Assembly: GCA_964036315.1 (NCBI GenBank)
Contig: OZ038488.1
Coordinates: 65,003,909 to 65,067,908, forward strand
Source: Acanthosepion esculentum
Lineage: Eukaryota; Mollusca; Cephalopoda; Sepiida; Sepiidae
Length of the DNA: 64,000 nucleotides
Reading direction: 5' to 3'
A program made the position numbers and the translations under genes. Positions within the stretch are counted from its first letter, which is position 1, and the number at the start of each line of letters is the position of its first letter. Positions 21,773 through 34,161 of this stretch are shown here, piece by piece. The notes under the pieces are model-generated. The model was not told the origin of the DNA and did no database searches. It was given only the letters and a program-made list of their open reading frames with translations.

Positions 21773-23457
21773 GAAAACTAGTTGAAAGCTATTCATGAGA
21801 ACTGAATTGTCTGAGAAGTTTTACAACTTCTAAGAAAATGATTCTAGAGTTTATTCTATATTTATTTTGCATGCATATTCCTCCAGATTGTACCTATCGG
21901 AGGTCAAATACAGAGCATACTTTGATATCTTTATTAAGTGTTTACAATATTCTTTTTAAAAATGTATATCATTGTATGCAGTTCATTCAGACTAATGTAT
22001 AAATTAACTCAGCAAAAAAAAAATCAGCTAAGATCTAAAAGATTTATATATCCAGACTAAGTTTGCTGGGTCCACATCATTAATTAAAAAAATAATCTAC
22101 AAATGTGAAATAATAAAAGTCAAACATTCTGAGTCAATGTGAAGATGCTGTTTCTACTACCAATAAAAAATGTTATCTTTGAAACTGGATGGATATATAC
22201 TATAGGAAAGAGTACTTCATAAAAATTAGCTTTATGTTGTTGGATCCCATGGTAATTAAATAATATTAATAAAATTTGAATTGGTAAAGTGTTATAGCTA
22301 ATCTAGCTATGATACAGAACATATCAATGCCACAACTGCTATTAAAGAAGTTCTAAAAATAAATAAAAACTGAAGAATTACATTACAACTTGCTAGATTC
22401 ATTGCAGCTGTTCAAGAAGAGTCCTAAGTTTTTGTTAATGGGTTATACATAATGTCTTGCTAAAGATTTAATAAAACTCTTTAATTATTGGAGCATTTAC
22501 TCCACCCCAATTAGATACTTGTTCTTAAATGTTTGTATACAAGTGATACTAATAAAAGCATATACAACTTTTTACAAACATCTTTATTCAATTCATAAAA
22601 TTTAATATTTTAAATTATTATATGTATAAATATCTACCATAGCTTCCCACCCCATTACCCTGAGATCAATTGCTGACATTGAAACTTCATTTACAGACAA
22701 CTGTGTTTCTAAGAGGGAAATATTTAATGCAAAAATTCTTAATTGCTCATGATATGCTGGGAAAATAATGGATAGATAATATTGGAGTAACAGTCAGTTT
22801 AAGAATGGACTTTATAAGACATTAAGTTAGTTAATATATGTATGGTGGCAGGATGGATGAATAAGGATTTAAGGATTGAAGTTTTAACAGCCAAGAATGA
22901 TGAGGAATAAACCAAAGGCAGTATCTCCTCTAGAAAATTCAACTGCAAGCCAAATTGAACAAACTGATGACCAGAGGAGTCTGCTACACCGGTAGTCCCC
23001 AGCCAGACTACACACAAGCAAGAAATAAATAAATGGGAAGATACATAAAGTTTGTAGGGTAAAGAGATAACATCCACTTTATTATTATAAATATAGGAAT
23101 GTTTGGGGTGTGTCAATATCATACCTATTTTCAAAGTTTTACAACATTAATATGGCAATATTTGTTCTATAACATTTCAAACCAAGGGATAGATTATTAA
23201 TCGATGAGCATTTCATAATAGAGGACATTATGCCTTATAGCCAAATTCTAGTCATTAGACTTGTAAAACCCATTAAAATTTAAGATAATTATAAGCCTAA
23301 TTACATGGTTGAAAAAAAGGTGTGTTCACATTTGACACATTTAAAAATTGGTGAACATAAATCTTGATAGTTACTCCAAAATGTTGATTTCCCCCTTATA
23401 ATATAACAATTGAACGACAAAAATAGTTTTGCATATTATTTTATTTTGTTGAAATTT

Positions 23458-23458
<1 letters not shown>
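21773..23458. other. No gene seen; A+T-rich spacer
   Basis: Short open frames here have no motifs. I see no repeat ends before the microsatellite at 23459. Confidence 0.55.
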
Positions 23459-23507
<49 letters not shown>

Positions 23508-23523
23508 TAGAGAGAGAGAGAGA
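23459..23523. repeat. (GT)n-(TA)n-(GA)n compound microsatellite
   Basis: Three pure dinucleotide runs follow each other without interruption, just upstream of the Penelope-like coding remnant. Confidence 0.9.
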
Positions 23524-23609
23524 CCATTCAAAGCTCAAATTTACTATTTTCTTATCTTGAAATTAAAGTATTATTTTGTTTACATTTCAGGTAATAAAAG
23601 TTAGCAATA

Positions 23610-25195
23610 TGGTGGAAAACATTAATATTAGTAGTAAAAAAGCCCACAGATAATTGAATATTAGTAATTGGGTAGGTAAACTAACCGAAAAAGAGTGTGA
23701 CATAACCATAAAGGATCACAAACCTGATTTCAAAGCAAATCCGACTACAATAATTATCAACCCAAAAGGACTTGAAATCAGCAGAATTAGTAAGAAAATC
23801 CTGGAAAGGGTCATCCAACAAATAAAGGATTACCTAGGATTAAAACTTTGGATCAATACCAAAGGAACTTTTTATGAATGCTATGGATTTTGCTACCCAA
23901 TACTCTGACATAACAAAAGTAAAGAAAAACATTATGAATGTGGAAAAAAAAAAAGTACTAATACATAAGGGCAAGCAATGGATTAAAAACTCAATGACCA
24001 CTTTGACATCACAATGGGATCATTGGACTCTGCAGAGTCTTCTGACCTTATTGGTCTTTTTATATTAGGTAATCTTACAGCATATCGCAAAATTAGAATT
24101 GTAAAGATATGATGGTCTTATGGTTATAAAGAATTCTACAAACTTTAAAATTGATAAAATTAGAAAACTATTATACAAGGAATTTAAATGCCTGAACTTG
24201 AAAATTACTGTAGGTACTAAATTGATAAAAGTGAACTTTCTTGATATATCATTAGATTTCATGAATAATATATACCTACCTTACAAAAAGCCCAATACTA
24301 ATCCTTTGTATATACACCCTAAGTTTAATCATCCTCCATCTATAATTAAGCATATACCTTCATCTATTGAAAAAAGAATAAGTACAAATTCAGCAAAGAG
24401 AAAATATTCTATGAACATAGTAATTTCTATAATAAAGCTCTAAAGAATAGCAGCTATAAATGCCCAAAACTATTATATAAAAAATAAAAATGGACACCAT
24501 AGAAAAAACAGAAATAGAAAACTCATTTAGTATACACCCCATACAACCAAATGGTAAGAAATAAATTCCTTGTATTAATCAATAAACATTTTCCTAGAGA
24601 CAGTAAACTTGGTACAATTTTTAATAAAAATACCCTAAAATTAAGTTACAGTTTTATTGAAAACTTAGAAATGATTATTAAGAAACATAATGCTAATATC
24701 TTGAAGAAACACTTAGACCAAAACCCCAAAAATATAGATCCTAAAATAAAAATAAATGAAGATAAAGAAAAATTATGTAAGTGTAGAAATCCCCAAAACT
24801 GTCTTAATAATAAATGTTGTATAGAATTGGTTTATCAATGAAATATTTCATCTATTGAAGATCCAGACATAGTTAAAATCTACATTGGATGCACAAAGCA
24901 GGAATTCAAAAAACATTGGAACCAACATCAAATGTCCTTTAAAAATAATACATACAAAAATCAAATGTCCCTATCTAAATATTTCTGGCACTTAAAAGAA
25001 ACCAATAAGACACCAACAGTAAAACGGAAATTAATAAAAGCTACAGCTTGTAGATCATTAAATGACCCACATCCTGTGCATGCATGAAAAATTATACATA
25101 ATTAAGTTTCTGAAAACTAAAAATTTACTTAATCAAAGAAATGAAATAGCTATATTTTGCAGACACTGTCAAATATTTTCCTTAAATAATGACTA
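23610..25195 (+). pseudogene. Penelope-like element: reverse transcriptase plus GIY-YIG endonuclease, broken
   Basis: Plus-strand blocks in order are: ECDITIKDHKPDFKANPT and INPKGLEISRISKKILERV (early RT motifs); a gap of roughly 50 residues where the first palm Asp should be; SDITKVKKNIMNVEKKKVL and HKGKQWIKN; a degraded DITMGS..SAESSDLIGLF block; RYDGLMVIKN near 24108-24135, where the usual YRDDGL has lost residues; VNFLDISLDFMNNIYLPYKK; HPKFNHPPSIIKHIPSSIEK; and INKHFPRDSKLGTIFNKNTL. A Cys-rich knuckle (CKCRNPQNC) and IYIGCTKQEFKKHWNQH, the GIY-YIG domain, end the protein. Order and motifs are those of Penelope-like elements. Confidence 0.85.
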
Positions 25196-25225
25196 ATTTT
25201 GAAAAAGAGATGAAAGATGAAACAT

Positions 25226-26342
25226 ACATACTTATACTTGATCTTTGATTAATAATTTTTTTTAAATAAAAATGTAATTCTAATATATTTACTTGTAAAA
25301 AATAACATATAGTCTATTATAAAAAGTAGAAACAGTACTTTAAATTTGTAGGAATGGAAATTTAAATATTAAAAACACAACTTAGTCATATTCAGGACCC
25401 TTTTTAAGAAATCTTTGTGTATAAAATTTTAAATTACACAGCCAAATAAAAATGCCAAAATCTTTTTATCATTGTAAAACCCAGATCACATGAAAAAAAA
25501 AACACAAAAAAAAAAAAAACATTGTTTGTGAGCAGGCATCTCTACCTCACCATAACTTAAAATGATTTTGAAAGTAACTTATATTTGATACATAAGTTGT
25601 CTAGGGAAATTAAAACCCAACCACCCCCTATGAAAATGATTGGATTTTTTCATAACAACTTAATTTATAAACACAGTCTTAATATTTTAAGTAAATTTCT
25701 TAATAGCTTATTCCAAAAATCACTTGAGAATGGAACAGAGCTATGGATTTTAAATTTAATTTTATAATTATTAAATTTAAGATTTTAATTTGTGTTTTGA
25801 AACATGGTAATTCCTGAATAGTGATGGAACTATATTTTTAAAATAGAAAATAATTATAATATTATGCTCTACTGTTTTGTATTGAGCACTGTTTTTTAAA
25901 AATAAAAAATAATTACTAAGGATACTGGATTGTAAATCTTACTTACTGTTCTTTCTTATTATTTTAATATATATATATATATATATATAAATAAAAAAAA
26001 TGCCTTAATATATATTTGCTAAAATTTGTGTACTTTTCGGAAATACATTTTCTGTAAATATTATAAATCTCTGTTAAACTTTCAATTAAAGATATAACTG
26101 ACTGGGTTCAAACAACTATAATCATTAATGCACATTATTATTACATCCACATCAATTTTATTCAACTTGTAAAAGAATACACAAATCAGTAAGAATAAAG
26201 GTGAACATTTTGTTGTTAATGCCATATCCAAATACTGCAGAAAAAAAAAACTGTATTTAACTGATATTAAATAAACTCTTTGAATAAAAAATTAGTATGG
26301 TTATCTGTAGAATTCTATCACTGAAATTCCCCTCCCACCACT

Positions 26343-26375
<33 letters not shown>

Positions 26376-28045
26376 CATATCTTCACATAAATGTAAAATA
26401 ACATGAAATGGAAAGGAAAATTTTTTACCATTTTATGATGCAAATAGACATACAGACAATGCTATTGAAAATTATTTACCTTTGCAATTTGATTTTTCAA
26501 ATATGTTATCCTTACTTAATACCTACATCAATATATTTATTAGGTATCTTTTTGTTTTCTAAATTTTTCACGCTTATATTTTGAATATTTGTCATTAATC
26601 TGTTACATTCTGGAAGGAATAGAAAAAAAACAAGACATTTAATTGAGCAAATAATAAATTTTGTCAGTGAAAAAATATTTTTGCGCTTAAGTCAGATGAA
26701 TTCCTGTTGTAAAATTAAGCATAAACATGTATACTTTTCAGGACAGATAAAATTTTCATATATTCTAAGCATCAAAAGCAAACAATAAATTTAAATTTCT
26801 CATTACAGAGAATTCCTATCAAGTTTTATCTCACAATAATTGTTACCACTTTACTTGCAGATAAGAAAAATGGCCCTAGGATAAAAAAAACAAAAAGAAA
26901 GAAACAGTTCTTTTAATTATTAGCTTTAATTAGATTAATGTTAAAAGTATTTCCAAGCAAAGCAATGCAGGTAACTTTTTATAATTATTAAAGAAAAAAA
27001 AAATCTATTTTTGGTTGTTTTGTGAAAGCATCATGAATGAATTAAATAGATTGAATTTAGTACAGAAAGTAAACTTGGAAATGTTTTGCCTGGAGTTCCG
27101 AGTTTCAGAGTTCTTACAAGTTCTAAGATTTTAATAAAAAAAATATTCACCAAGCAAAAATAAGAAAATGCTGATTATTAATATAAGGATCTGCAAGTAA
27201 AAAAAAAAAAAAAAAAAAAAAAATCTAAGAAGGACTGAATGTTATTGACAGGGCAAAGAGACAGCACTAACAAGAATGAAGCAATAAACCCAATAGTTAC
27301 CAAAATAAAAGTGACAAATGAGTTCAAAAATGTAAGTGGAACAAAGATATGAACATTTTTATCAATTTTGTGTGTGCACATGCAGTTAGGCATGTGTGTA
27401 AATCTCATCTTTTTCAATTCATAAGAGATTTGATGGTTATATATAAAAAATCATAATCGGAGCAAAGGTAGAATATAATATTCAATATGTACAACTGAAA
27501 AATGGATCTCTAGTCTTTTTATGCTAGAAAGAGTGACAGGAATAGTGGGTAGAGAATGTGTGTTGGGAAACTACCATTCAAAATAGTAGAGAATTTTGTT
27601 TTTTATTCTTTCAAAAACTAAAAGGGAGGAAATGCAGCAAAAGAGATTGGTTACAATTTGAATCCACAAATTATATAGTGAATTAAATTACACAGGAATC
27701 TGAAATTTCTAAATTGTTCCAGATTTGAAAGGAAACTTTCCTCCTGACATAGCAATGATTTGAATCCAAGTGGAAATAAGAGTAGCAGCAGAAACAGCTG
27801 TAATAAACAAGGAATGTAATGCAGTAAGGTTGAACTCCTGTAAACAATAGCAGCAAAAAAAAAAACAAAAAACAAAACACTTCCAGATTGTGCCACCTTA
27901 ATAATAAACCTTGAAATGGTGAAAAAAATTGTTTCTCAGTAAATCTGTTCAGGTCAATAGCAACCTTGTTTGCACAGTCAGAGATGAACACATGTAAGAA
28001 GAGGGTTTCTGAGAAAGTGTATTTAATGATAATCACAGTTTACAG
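25226..28045. other. No gene seen; A+T-rich spacer
   Basis: This stretch holds a (TA)n run near 25971-25990, long A runs at 26345-26374 and 27199-27223, and many T/A tracts. Open frames are short and without motifs. Confidence 0.55.
26345..26374. repeat. A homopolymer, about 30 bases
   Basis: An uninterrupted A run follows CCTCCCACCACTGC. It could be the tail of a lost retrocopy, but the sequence upstream is not recognised. Confidence 0.8.
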
Positions 28046-28567
28046 CAATGCTTCTTAACCACTTTACTTCTAGGTGTACTTGTAGAATAACTGTACTTTA
28101 AATCTTAAGAAAAAACTAGTCATGAAATTTGAAAATAGGAAAGTAATTGTTATGGTCCAATATCCTCGCACCACGGTTATGGTCCAAGGTAGAACCAGGG
28201 AAGAACAACATGAACACAAGAGTAGTAAATAACAAAGATATATTACAACAGAAATATAATACAAGAAGTTGAATAGTTAGTATTAACTGTCAGTCTGGTT
28301 TAGAGTGAACTAATATGTCTTGACTCGTTAGGTCTCAACTCATTCCTCCCCCTCTCTCTCTCTCTCTCAGAGAGGCGCAGTATTTATAGAGTCAGGAAGA
28401 GTCCATTATCGTTATAGGTAAGTTCCCATAACAATAATGATGTGGAATCCATGTACTTCTTGTTTCAAAATTAAAAATAATTTATTACTCTTCTATTGAC
28501 TTGGAGCAAACTGGGCTACCTTTCAGAGCACATTAGCACACCAAGGCACACTAGTTGAGAAATGCTG
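28046..28567. mobile_element. hAT-type MITE carrying a solo LTR
   Basis: The left end CAATGCTTCTTAACCA and the reverse complement of the right end, CAGCATTTCTCAACTA, are of the hAT CAG..TTCTCAAC type. The flanks GTTTACAG (28038-28045) and GTTTAGAT (28568-28575) agree at six of eight bases, a decayed 8-bp duplication. Without the LTR at 28148-28433 the element is about 236 bp, the size of the MITE at 40271-40497, with which it shares GGCACAC and the end type. Confidence 0.65.
28148..28433 (-). mobile_element. Solo LTR
   Basis: The 286-bp unit begins TGTTATGGTCC and ends TTCCCATAACA, so TGTTATGG and CCATAACA are perfect inverted ends with TG...CA limits. The flanks GTAAT and ATAAT form a near-exact 5-bp duplication. 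On the minus strand it contains CTCTATAAATACTGCG, a good TATA-box region, and a GA-rich tract. No internal region is present, so it is the product of recombination between two LTRs. It is unrelated to the LTR at 9937. Confidence 0.75.
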
Positions 28568-28978
28568 GTTTAGATTTAAAATGTTCTATGTCTAAAATTA
28601 AAGTTCTGCTTTTGAAGGTCTGAAATATATCAAATTTTGCACATGCTTATTTATTCCAGTTGTTACAAATTAGTAAATCAACAACATTTTTGTAATTCCT
28701 ACACAGTACTAATTATAAAATAATTCATATAAAAATGAACTACTTTATACAGAAACAGTGAAATACGAAAATGTTTATGATAATAGACAGGAGAAGAAAA
28801 AGTTTTTGTTATATAAGAACAAACTGCAGTATATTCAACACTTAACATTTTCTTATATTTGCAATTTTTATTCTTTGTACAAATTCTTTGAAACAAGACT
28901 ATTTCAGTTAATAATAAAAATTAAAAACAGTATAACAAGGTAAAAAGAATATTTTATATATGAAAAGAATTAAAAAGC

Positions 28979-29142
28979 AATTTCTAAGGAATTAATAAAT
29001 TTTAATTCCAATCCAACATTTCTTATAACTTTAAACATTACATTTAGTGGATACATTTTTTTAAGGATAAATTATGTCTACCAGACAAAGTAATAAAAAA
29101 TAATGTCAAATTGGAATTAATTTATTAATTCCTTAGAAATTT
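28979..29142. mobile_element. Foldback MITE
   Basis: The left arm starts AATTTCTAAGGAATTAATAA and the reverse complement of the right arm (29105-29142) starts AATTTCTAAGGAATTAATAA. The match runs for about 35-40 bases with a small length difference (AATTTTAATTCC against AATTAATTCC). The interior is about 85 bases. No clear target duplication is visible, so the superfamily is unknown. Confidence 0.75.
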
Positions 29143-29700
29143 CTCATGAAAATTATTTACTGTTTACATTTTGGACATGAAAACAAAATTAGCAGGTATG
29201 GGCTTCAAGGGGATCAGAATAAGAATAGATGAGCATTCCTTATAAGATTAATTCAATTTTGCTGAGTTGTAAAGCTCTTTATGGCTGAGCAGCCCAAAGT
29301 ATATCAAATCAGACTGTGGTTTCCCATACAAGGGGGTGGAAATTTGAACCCTGCCAAAAGGCACAATTTCTTTATTTAAACTTTCTAATAAGCAAGACAG
29401 TAGACACAATTTACTGTTAATAATGAAAGAAAAAGAAAGCTAAAATACATGGCATCTACCCAAACACACATATCTATTAAATATAACGTTAAAGTAATAA
29501 GAAATAATAAGTATTACTCAATACTGTAAACTACAAGAAGACTGCTATTGGCATAATGCTGAAGTGGATATAGCATTAAAAGCAAGAAAAGACTTTCATC
29601 AAAGGCTGAACTCTCAATGTCAATCTTAAACCTATTTTCAAACAATTTAAGGCTTTGAAATGTTTTAGTGAACTGATTGTTACAAATTATATATAAGACA

Positions 29701-30546
29701 CACAGAGGGTGCGATGGAAAAGTTGTCGTTTGAATTACTCGAAAACAAAATTAACACTGACATCTCATTTTAACAGATATATTTACCAAAATTACATGAA
29801 AATATCTTGAAATACTAAAGAGTAAATTTATTCAATAAAATCACCACTGGCTTCAATCAAGGTCTCCAGACGACTTTAGAATCTCCTGTAATTCTTCTGG
29901 ATAGTCTCCTTGTTTAAGTTGGTAAATGCTGCCATAATCCTTGTCTTCAGTTAGTCTTTGGTGTTACAAGGAGTTTTGTTAGTCTCTCGCTCAACTGCAC
30001 CCCACACATAATAAAGAGGGGGGTGCTGTCTGGGAAGTTAATTGGCCAGATGTAAGGTGTGATGTGGTCATAGAAATTGTCTTGTGTGACATGGTGCAGA
30101 GGCCTATTGTCAGACATAGGATCTTCCAGCAGCTACCCTCTTGACCCAGGGCAGCACTACCTCTCCAAGGCACTTGGTGTGGGCCTCCACATTTAGTGAG
30201 GCCCTGTGGGGAAGATGAATGGAGGAATAACGTTGCCATCACTAGTGATCATACCAAACACCATGATGTTGGCTGGATATATCATCCAACTCTTTCCAAA
30301 GCCTCTGGACTGTCATCAGATCGACATCTAAACACTGAAATGTTCATATTGGAGCTTCTGGTGTGAATGCCAAGCAGTACAGCATGTGGTTTCCAAATTT
30401 CTGGCAGGGTGAATTGTCATGGTGCCCTTTTTCTCACAGATGGTGCCCAACTGACCCTAATATGCAGTCAACAAAATTGAAAATAAACAATGCACATGTG
30501 CAAAATTAAAAAATAAAATGGCAACAATTTACATATCGTATCCTGT
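29701..30546 (-). pseudogene. Tc1/mariner-superfamily element, decayed
   Basis: The ends are weakly inverted: GGGTGCGATGGAAAAGTTG at the left, and GGATACGATATGTAAATTG as reverse complement of the right. On the minus strand the C-terminal part is readable as YIWPINFPDSTPL, then YVWGAVERETNKTPCNTKD, LKTRIMAAFTNLNKETI and SRLETLIEASGDFIE, with NIMVFGMITSDGNVIPPFIF further upstream. The WG..ERE.N..P.NT.. and ..R.RLE..IEA.G.FIE pattern is that of Tc1/mariner transposases other than the mariner types in this window. The Asp expected just before Y(F/V)WG is lost. Stops and frameshifts are frequent. Confidence 0.7.
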
Positions 30547-30579
30547 ATGTATATATGCATGTATATGATGCGTGTTCAA

Positions 30580-30580
<1 letters not shown>

Positions 30581-30639
<59 letters not shown>
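30581..30639. repeat. (TG)n-(TA)n microsatellite
   Basis: About ten TG units run into about twenty TA units. Confidence 0.9.
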
Positions 30640-30644
<5 letters not shown>

Positions 30645-31265
30645 AGAAAATTTATATTCAAAGACTCAGAAAAGGATATCCACATTAGAAACAGCTAGAA
30701 AAGTCATTTCAGATTGACAAAATATTAATGCGATACTTAAAGGAAATTTTTTTTTTTTTTTTTAAGTTAAAAAAAAAGAAGAAAAAAAAAGATGGCTATA
30801 AAATTTATAAAATTTTTAAAAGTTCTTATCAATCACTTATATATAAAGTTGTGCATCAGTGTATGTATATGCATGTAAATATTATGTAAAACTATATTAA
30901 ATAGATGTGCTCTTATATCTACCAGCATGTCTCTTACACCATGCCCAACTTGATAGTTCTTGCTTACATGGAGAGAAATTACATATTCAGCTTTCAAAAT
31001 CAAAACTTTAAAACTAACTTTTGCTATTCATTTCCAATTTCATCTTTCGTGATGTTTATAAATAGATATTTGTTTTGCTATTTATAATTGCTTCATTATT
31101 CAAATAAAGACATTTTTTGGTTTGAAAGTGGTAAAAAAAAATTTATGGCTTATCTTTTGAATTAGTTATGTGCCATATGTGATACATGCTTAGGTGATCA
31201 TGTATCTTTCGATACATGACTGATGAGGCAGATTTTTTTCCCACAGTAGGTTGCTATTTCTTTCT

Positions 31266-31460
31266 GCAGTAGACCAGTTGCCATCCAAGGCTATAGAACC
31301 AGGTCTGCCCTGCTATTTACCCATAGCGCGGGGGGGGGAGGATTTATACCTTTCCCAAGGCTATTAGCATGTTAGTGAACATAATGGGTTTGACTGGAAT
31401 TTGAACTCGGCTCTCCAATTCCTCAATCCATGCTGCTATCCATTACAACACCCTGCCTAT
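31266..31460 (-). repeat. tRNA-type SINE, copy 2 (best preserved)
   Basis: On the minus strand the order is GTTGTAATGGATAGCAGC (A-box region), GCCGAGTTCAAATTCC (B box), a body with CTAATAGCCTTGGGAAAGG and GTATAAATCC, a C/G-run, then CTATGGGTAAATAGCAGG and CTATAGCCTTGGATGGC. Copies at 181-356 and 58945-59096 share this order. It has no clear poly(A) or repeat tail, and target duplications were not found. Confidence 0.7.
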
Positions 31461-31462
31461 CA

Positions 31463-32875
31463 TTTGAGGGTTATTTAAAACTGAAACATTCTGGATTAAA
31501 AGAAGTTTTTTTTCCTTTTTTCAAGTGAATTATCAATTTTTTGAAGATGTTTTTTTCAGACTATTTAACCTATAGCTGAAAGGGGGATGATTGTGGTAGG
31601 AACTTTAATAGTTTGCCCAAAAGGAAACAAACCATGAATATATTTTGAAAATCTAACAAGCCATACATGAAAAATTACTATCAAAATGTTTAAACCTATC
31701 AAACTACTTTAATTGTAACAATTTCCCTGAACAGCTCCAAGACTAATTCAAGAATAAAAGATGAGAATGTTAAGAAAAAAAAAATGCTATTCATAAAGAA
31801 AAAGTCATTTACAATGGAAGAAACAAACCAAACCAGTTTGGTCAAAAATGAACTCAAATGACACTTGTCCCTTTATTTTTTTTGAATATTTTAGTTGATT
31901 ACAGTTAAATAAAAATAGACTAAAATGATAACCAAATGAGCAGACTAATATCCAACCAGCTAAGCAACATTGGTGGTCCCTTTTACACACAAATTTCTCT
32001 TGTCTTCTAACCTGTATGTGAAGTTGTTCACAGGATCCTGTGCTTTATTAAAAGAGTGATTTAACAAAAAAAAAAAAAAAAAAACACAATGGTTACAAAA
32101 AAGAAAAGAAAAAAATTGTAGAATCTCCCCTTCCTGACAAAAATTAAAATAAAATAAATATAGAAGCCTCTATGTATTATATAAAAGTTCTTGGCCATAA
32201 AGACTTAGGCAGTGAAGTAATAATGTAGGTATTGTTATATTCCATTAAAACACATTGGCCTTCACAGGTTATGTTAATAGGCAAAGGTCTATTAATGGTT
32301 TTATTGATATTTTAAAATAATTGACATATCAATCAAATCCAAAGCCAAACATTTAGTAAAGCTGAAATAATTGCTATAACCAAGATATAGCTATTTATAG
32401 ATTCATTTTTCCTTTTTAAAACAACACCTACAGCAAGAGTTAAATAGAATCAAACACAGAACAGCAAAGTACAATATTTATTTACACAAAGAAATTGAAA
32501 ATTAAGGATTTTTTTTTAATATTCAAAACTACATGTAAATTATTCCATTAAGATATTTATATTCTCTTAAATGAACATAAATTCTGAGGAAATTTTCATG
32601 TTCTGTTAATAAATATTAAGCCTATTGAAATTTTAAAAATTTTCCAGATTCCAAAATTATACACAACATAAGCCATTATCATAGATGTTTACAAGGTTGT
32701 GTGTCAAGTTGAGCCACTGGTGTATTTTACCAGTTAGCTGATAACATTTTGCAAGACAAATTTACTTTCAGTAGAGTTAAAAGAAAACAAGCAAAAAGAT
32801 CTTATAAAAAGATTTGTTTACACAAAGAAATCACACATATTTGGTTTTGTGTGGAAAAAAAAAAAAAGATTTATA
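31463..32875. other. No gene seen; A+T-rich spacer
   Basis: The only items noted are an A run near 32066-32084 and a small hairpin near 32715-32740 (ACTGGT...ACCAGT). Confidence 0.55.
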
Positions 32876-34161
32876 TTAGGTTGGTGCAAAAATAATGTTG
32901 TTTTCTCACATATGTTACTTTTATATACGATTTCTGAATTAATTCATTGATATATATAGCCATGTTATATATCATTTTGAAGCGCGTTTTTCGCTCTATC
33001 GAATCGTGTTATTCGTTACCGTTCTCAATCTCTTCATTCATTTTTTTGCAGGCTTTTCGACAGCATGGACAAAATTCAAATCCGCACGATTTTCTTGTTC
33101 CAGTTCAAACTAGGCTGAAAAGCTGCCGAGACAGCTCATGATATCAATGATGTGTTTGGCCCAGGACCACTAACGAACGTGTGGCACAACGGTGGTTCAA
33201 GAAATTTCGCAATGGTGACAAGAGCCTCGAAGATGAAGACGGTTGCGGCTGGCCGACTGCGGTTGATAACAAACATTTGAAAGCCTTAATTGAAGCCGAT
33301 CCTCGCAAAACCACACGAGAAGTTGCTGTTGAACTCGAGGTCGACCACTCAAGAGTCGTTCGCCATTTAAAGCAAATAGGGAAGTCAAAAAAGTTGGATA
33401 AATGGGTGCCGCATGAATTGAACGATAATCAAAAAAATCGTCGTTTTGAAGTGTTTTCTATGCTCCTTCTGCGCAACAAAAACGACCCATGTCTCGAGCG
33501 GATTGTGACGTGTGATGAGAAGTGGATCCTCTACGACAACCGGCGACATTCGGCACAGTGATTGGATGCCGGAGAAGCTCCACAACACTTCCCGAAGCCG
33601 AAATTGCACCAAAAAAAAGGTTATGGTGACTGTTTGGTGGTCTGCGGCCGGTCTCATCCATCACAGCTTCTTGAATCCGGGCGAAACGATTACGGCGGAG
33701 AAGTACTGCCGACAAATTGACGAAATGCACCAGAAACTCCAACGTATGCACCAGAGATTGGTCAATATGAAGGGACCAATTCTCCTCCATGACAACGCTT
33801 GCCTGCATGTTGCTCAACTGACCCTGCAGAAGCTGAACGAATTGGGCTACGAGACACTACCTCATCCGCCATATTCACCGGACCTCTCGCCCACCGATTA
33901 TCACTTTTTCAAGCATCTGGACAACTTCCTGCGCGAAAAATGCTTCAAAAGCCGAGATGATGCCGAATCGGCCTTCAATGACTTCATTGCTTCCAGAACT
34001 CCGGATTTCTATGCTAATGGGATAAATAAACTTGTTTCTCGTTGGCAAAAATGTGTCGATTCTAATGGTTCTTATTTCGATTAATAAAGTTTATTATGAA
34101 AGGAGTTATGATCTTTTGAAGTTGAACGTCAAAAAACGACATTATTTTTGCACCAACCTAA
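32876..34161 (+). mobile_element. Hsmar1-like mariner, full length with both ends
   Basis: Terminal inverted repeats start TTAGGTTGGTGCAAAAATAA on both sides and are flanked by TA (32874-32875 and 34162-34163). Length 1,286 bp is that of a complete mariner. The end sequence and protein are of the Hsmar1 clade, whose transposase gave rise to the primate SETMAR domain; related copies occur in many invertebrates. G+C content is visibly higher than in the surroundings, and few lesions are present, so insertion is fairly recent relative to the other elements here. Confidence 0.95.
33065..34084 (+). pseudogene. Mariner transposase (Hsmar1 clade), four disabling lesions
   Basis: The reading starts MDKIQIRTIFLFQFKLG and shows, in order, the first helix-turn-helix, the second helix-turn-helix around KTTREVAVELEVDHSRVV, the WVPHEL linker, and a DD34D catalytic core: Asp in TCDEKW, Asp in LLHDNACLHVA, and Asp in SPTDYHFF, with exactly 34 residues between the last two. 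All three aspartates remain. Lesions are TGA at 33116-33118, a lost base near 33163-33170, TGA at 33559-33561 (usual Trp) and an extra A in the run 33611-33618. Both stops are explained by single C-to-T or G-to-A changes. Confidence 0.93.

Noticed and set aside
29260..29360. B-box-like GGTTCAAATTTCC on the minus strand, a possible SINE
   Set aside because: No A box at the expected distance and no body shared with the other SINE copies.
33385..33817. Minus-strand frames over the Hsmar1-like mariner
   Set aside because: They are antisense shadows of the transposase on the plus strand.
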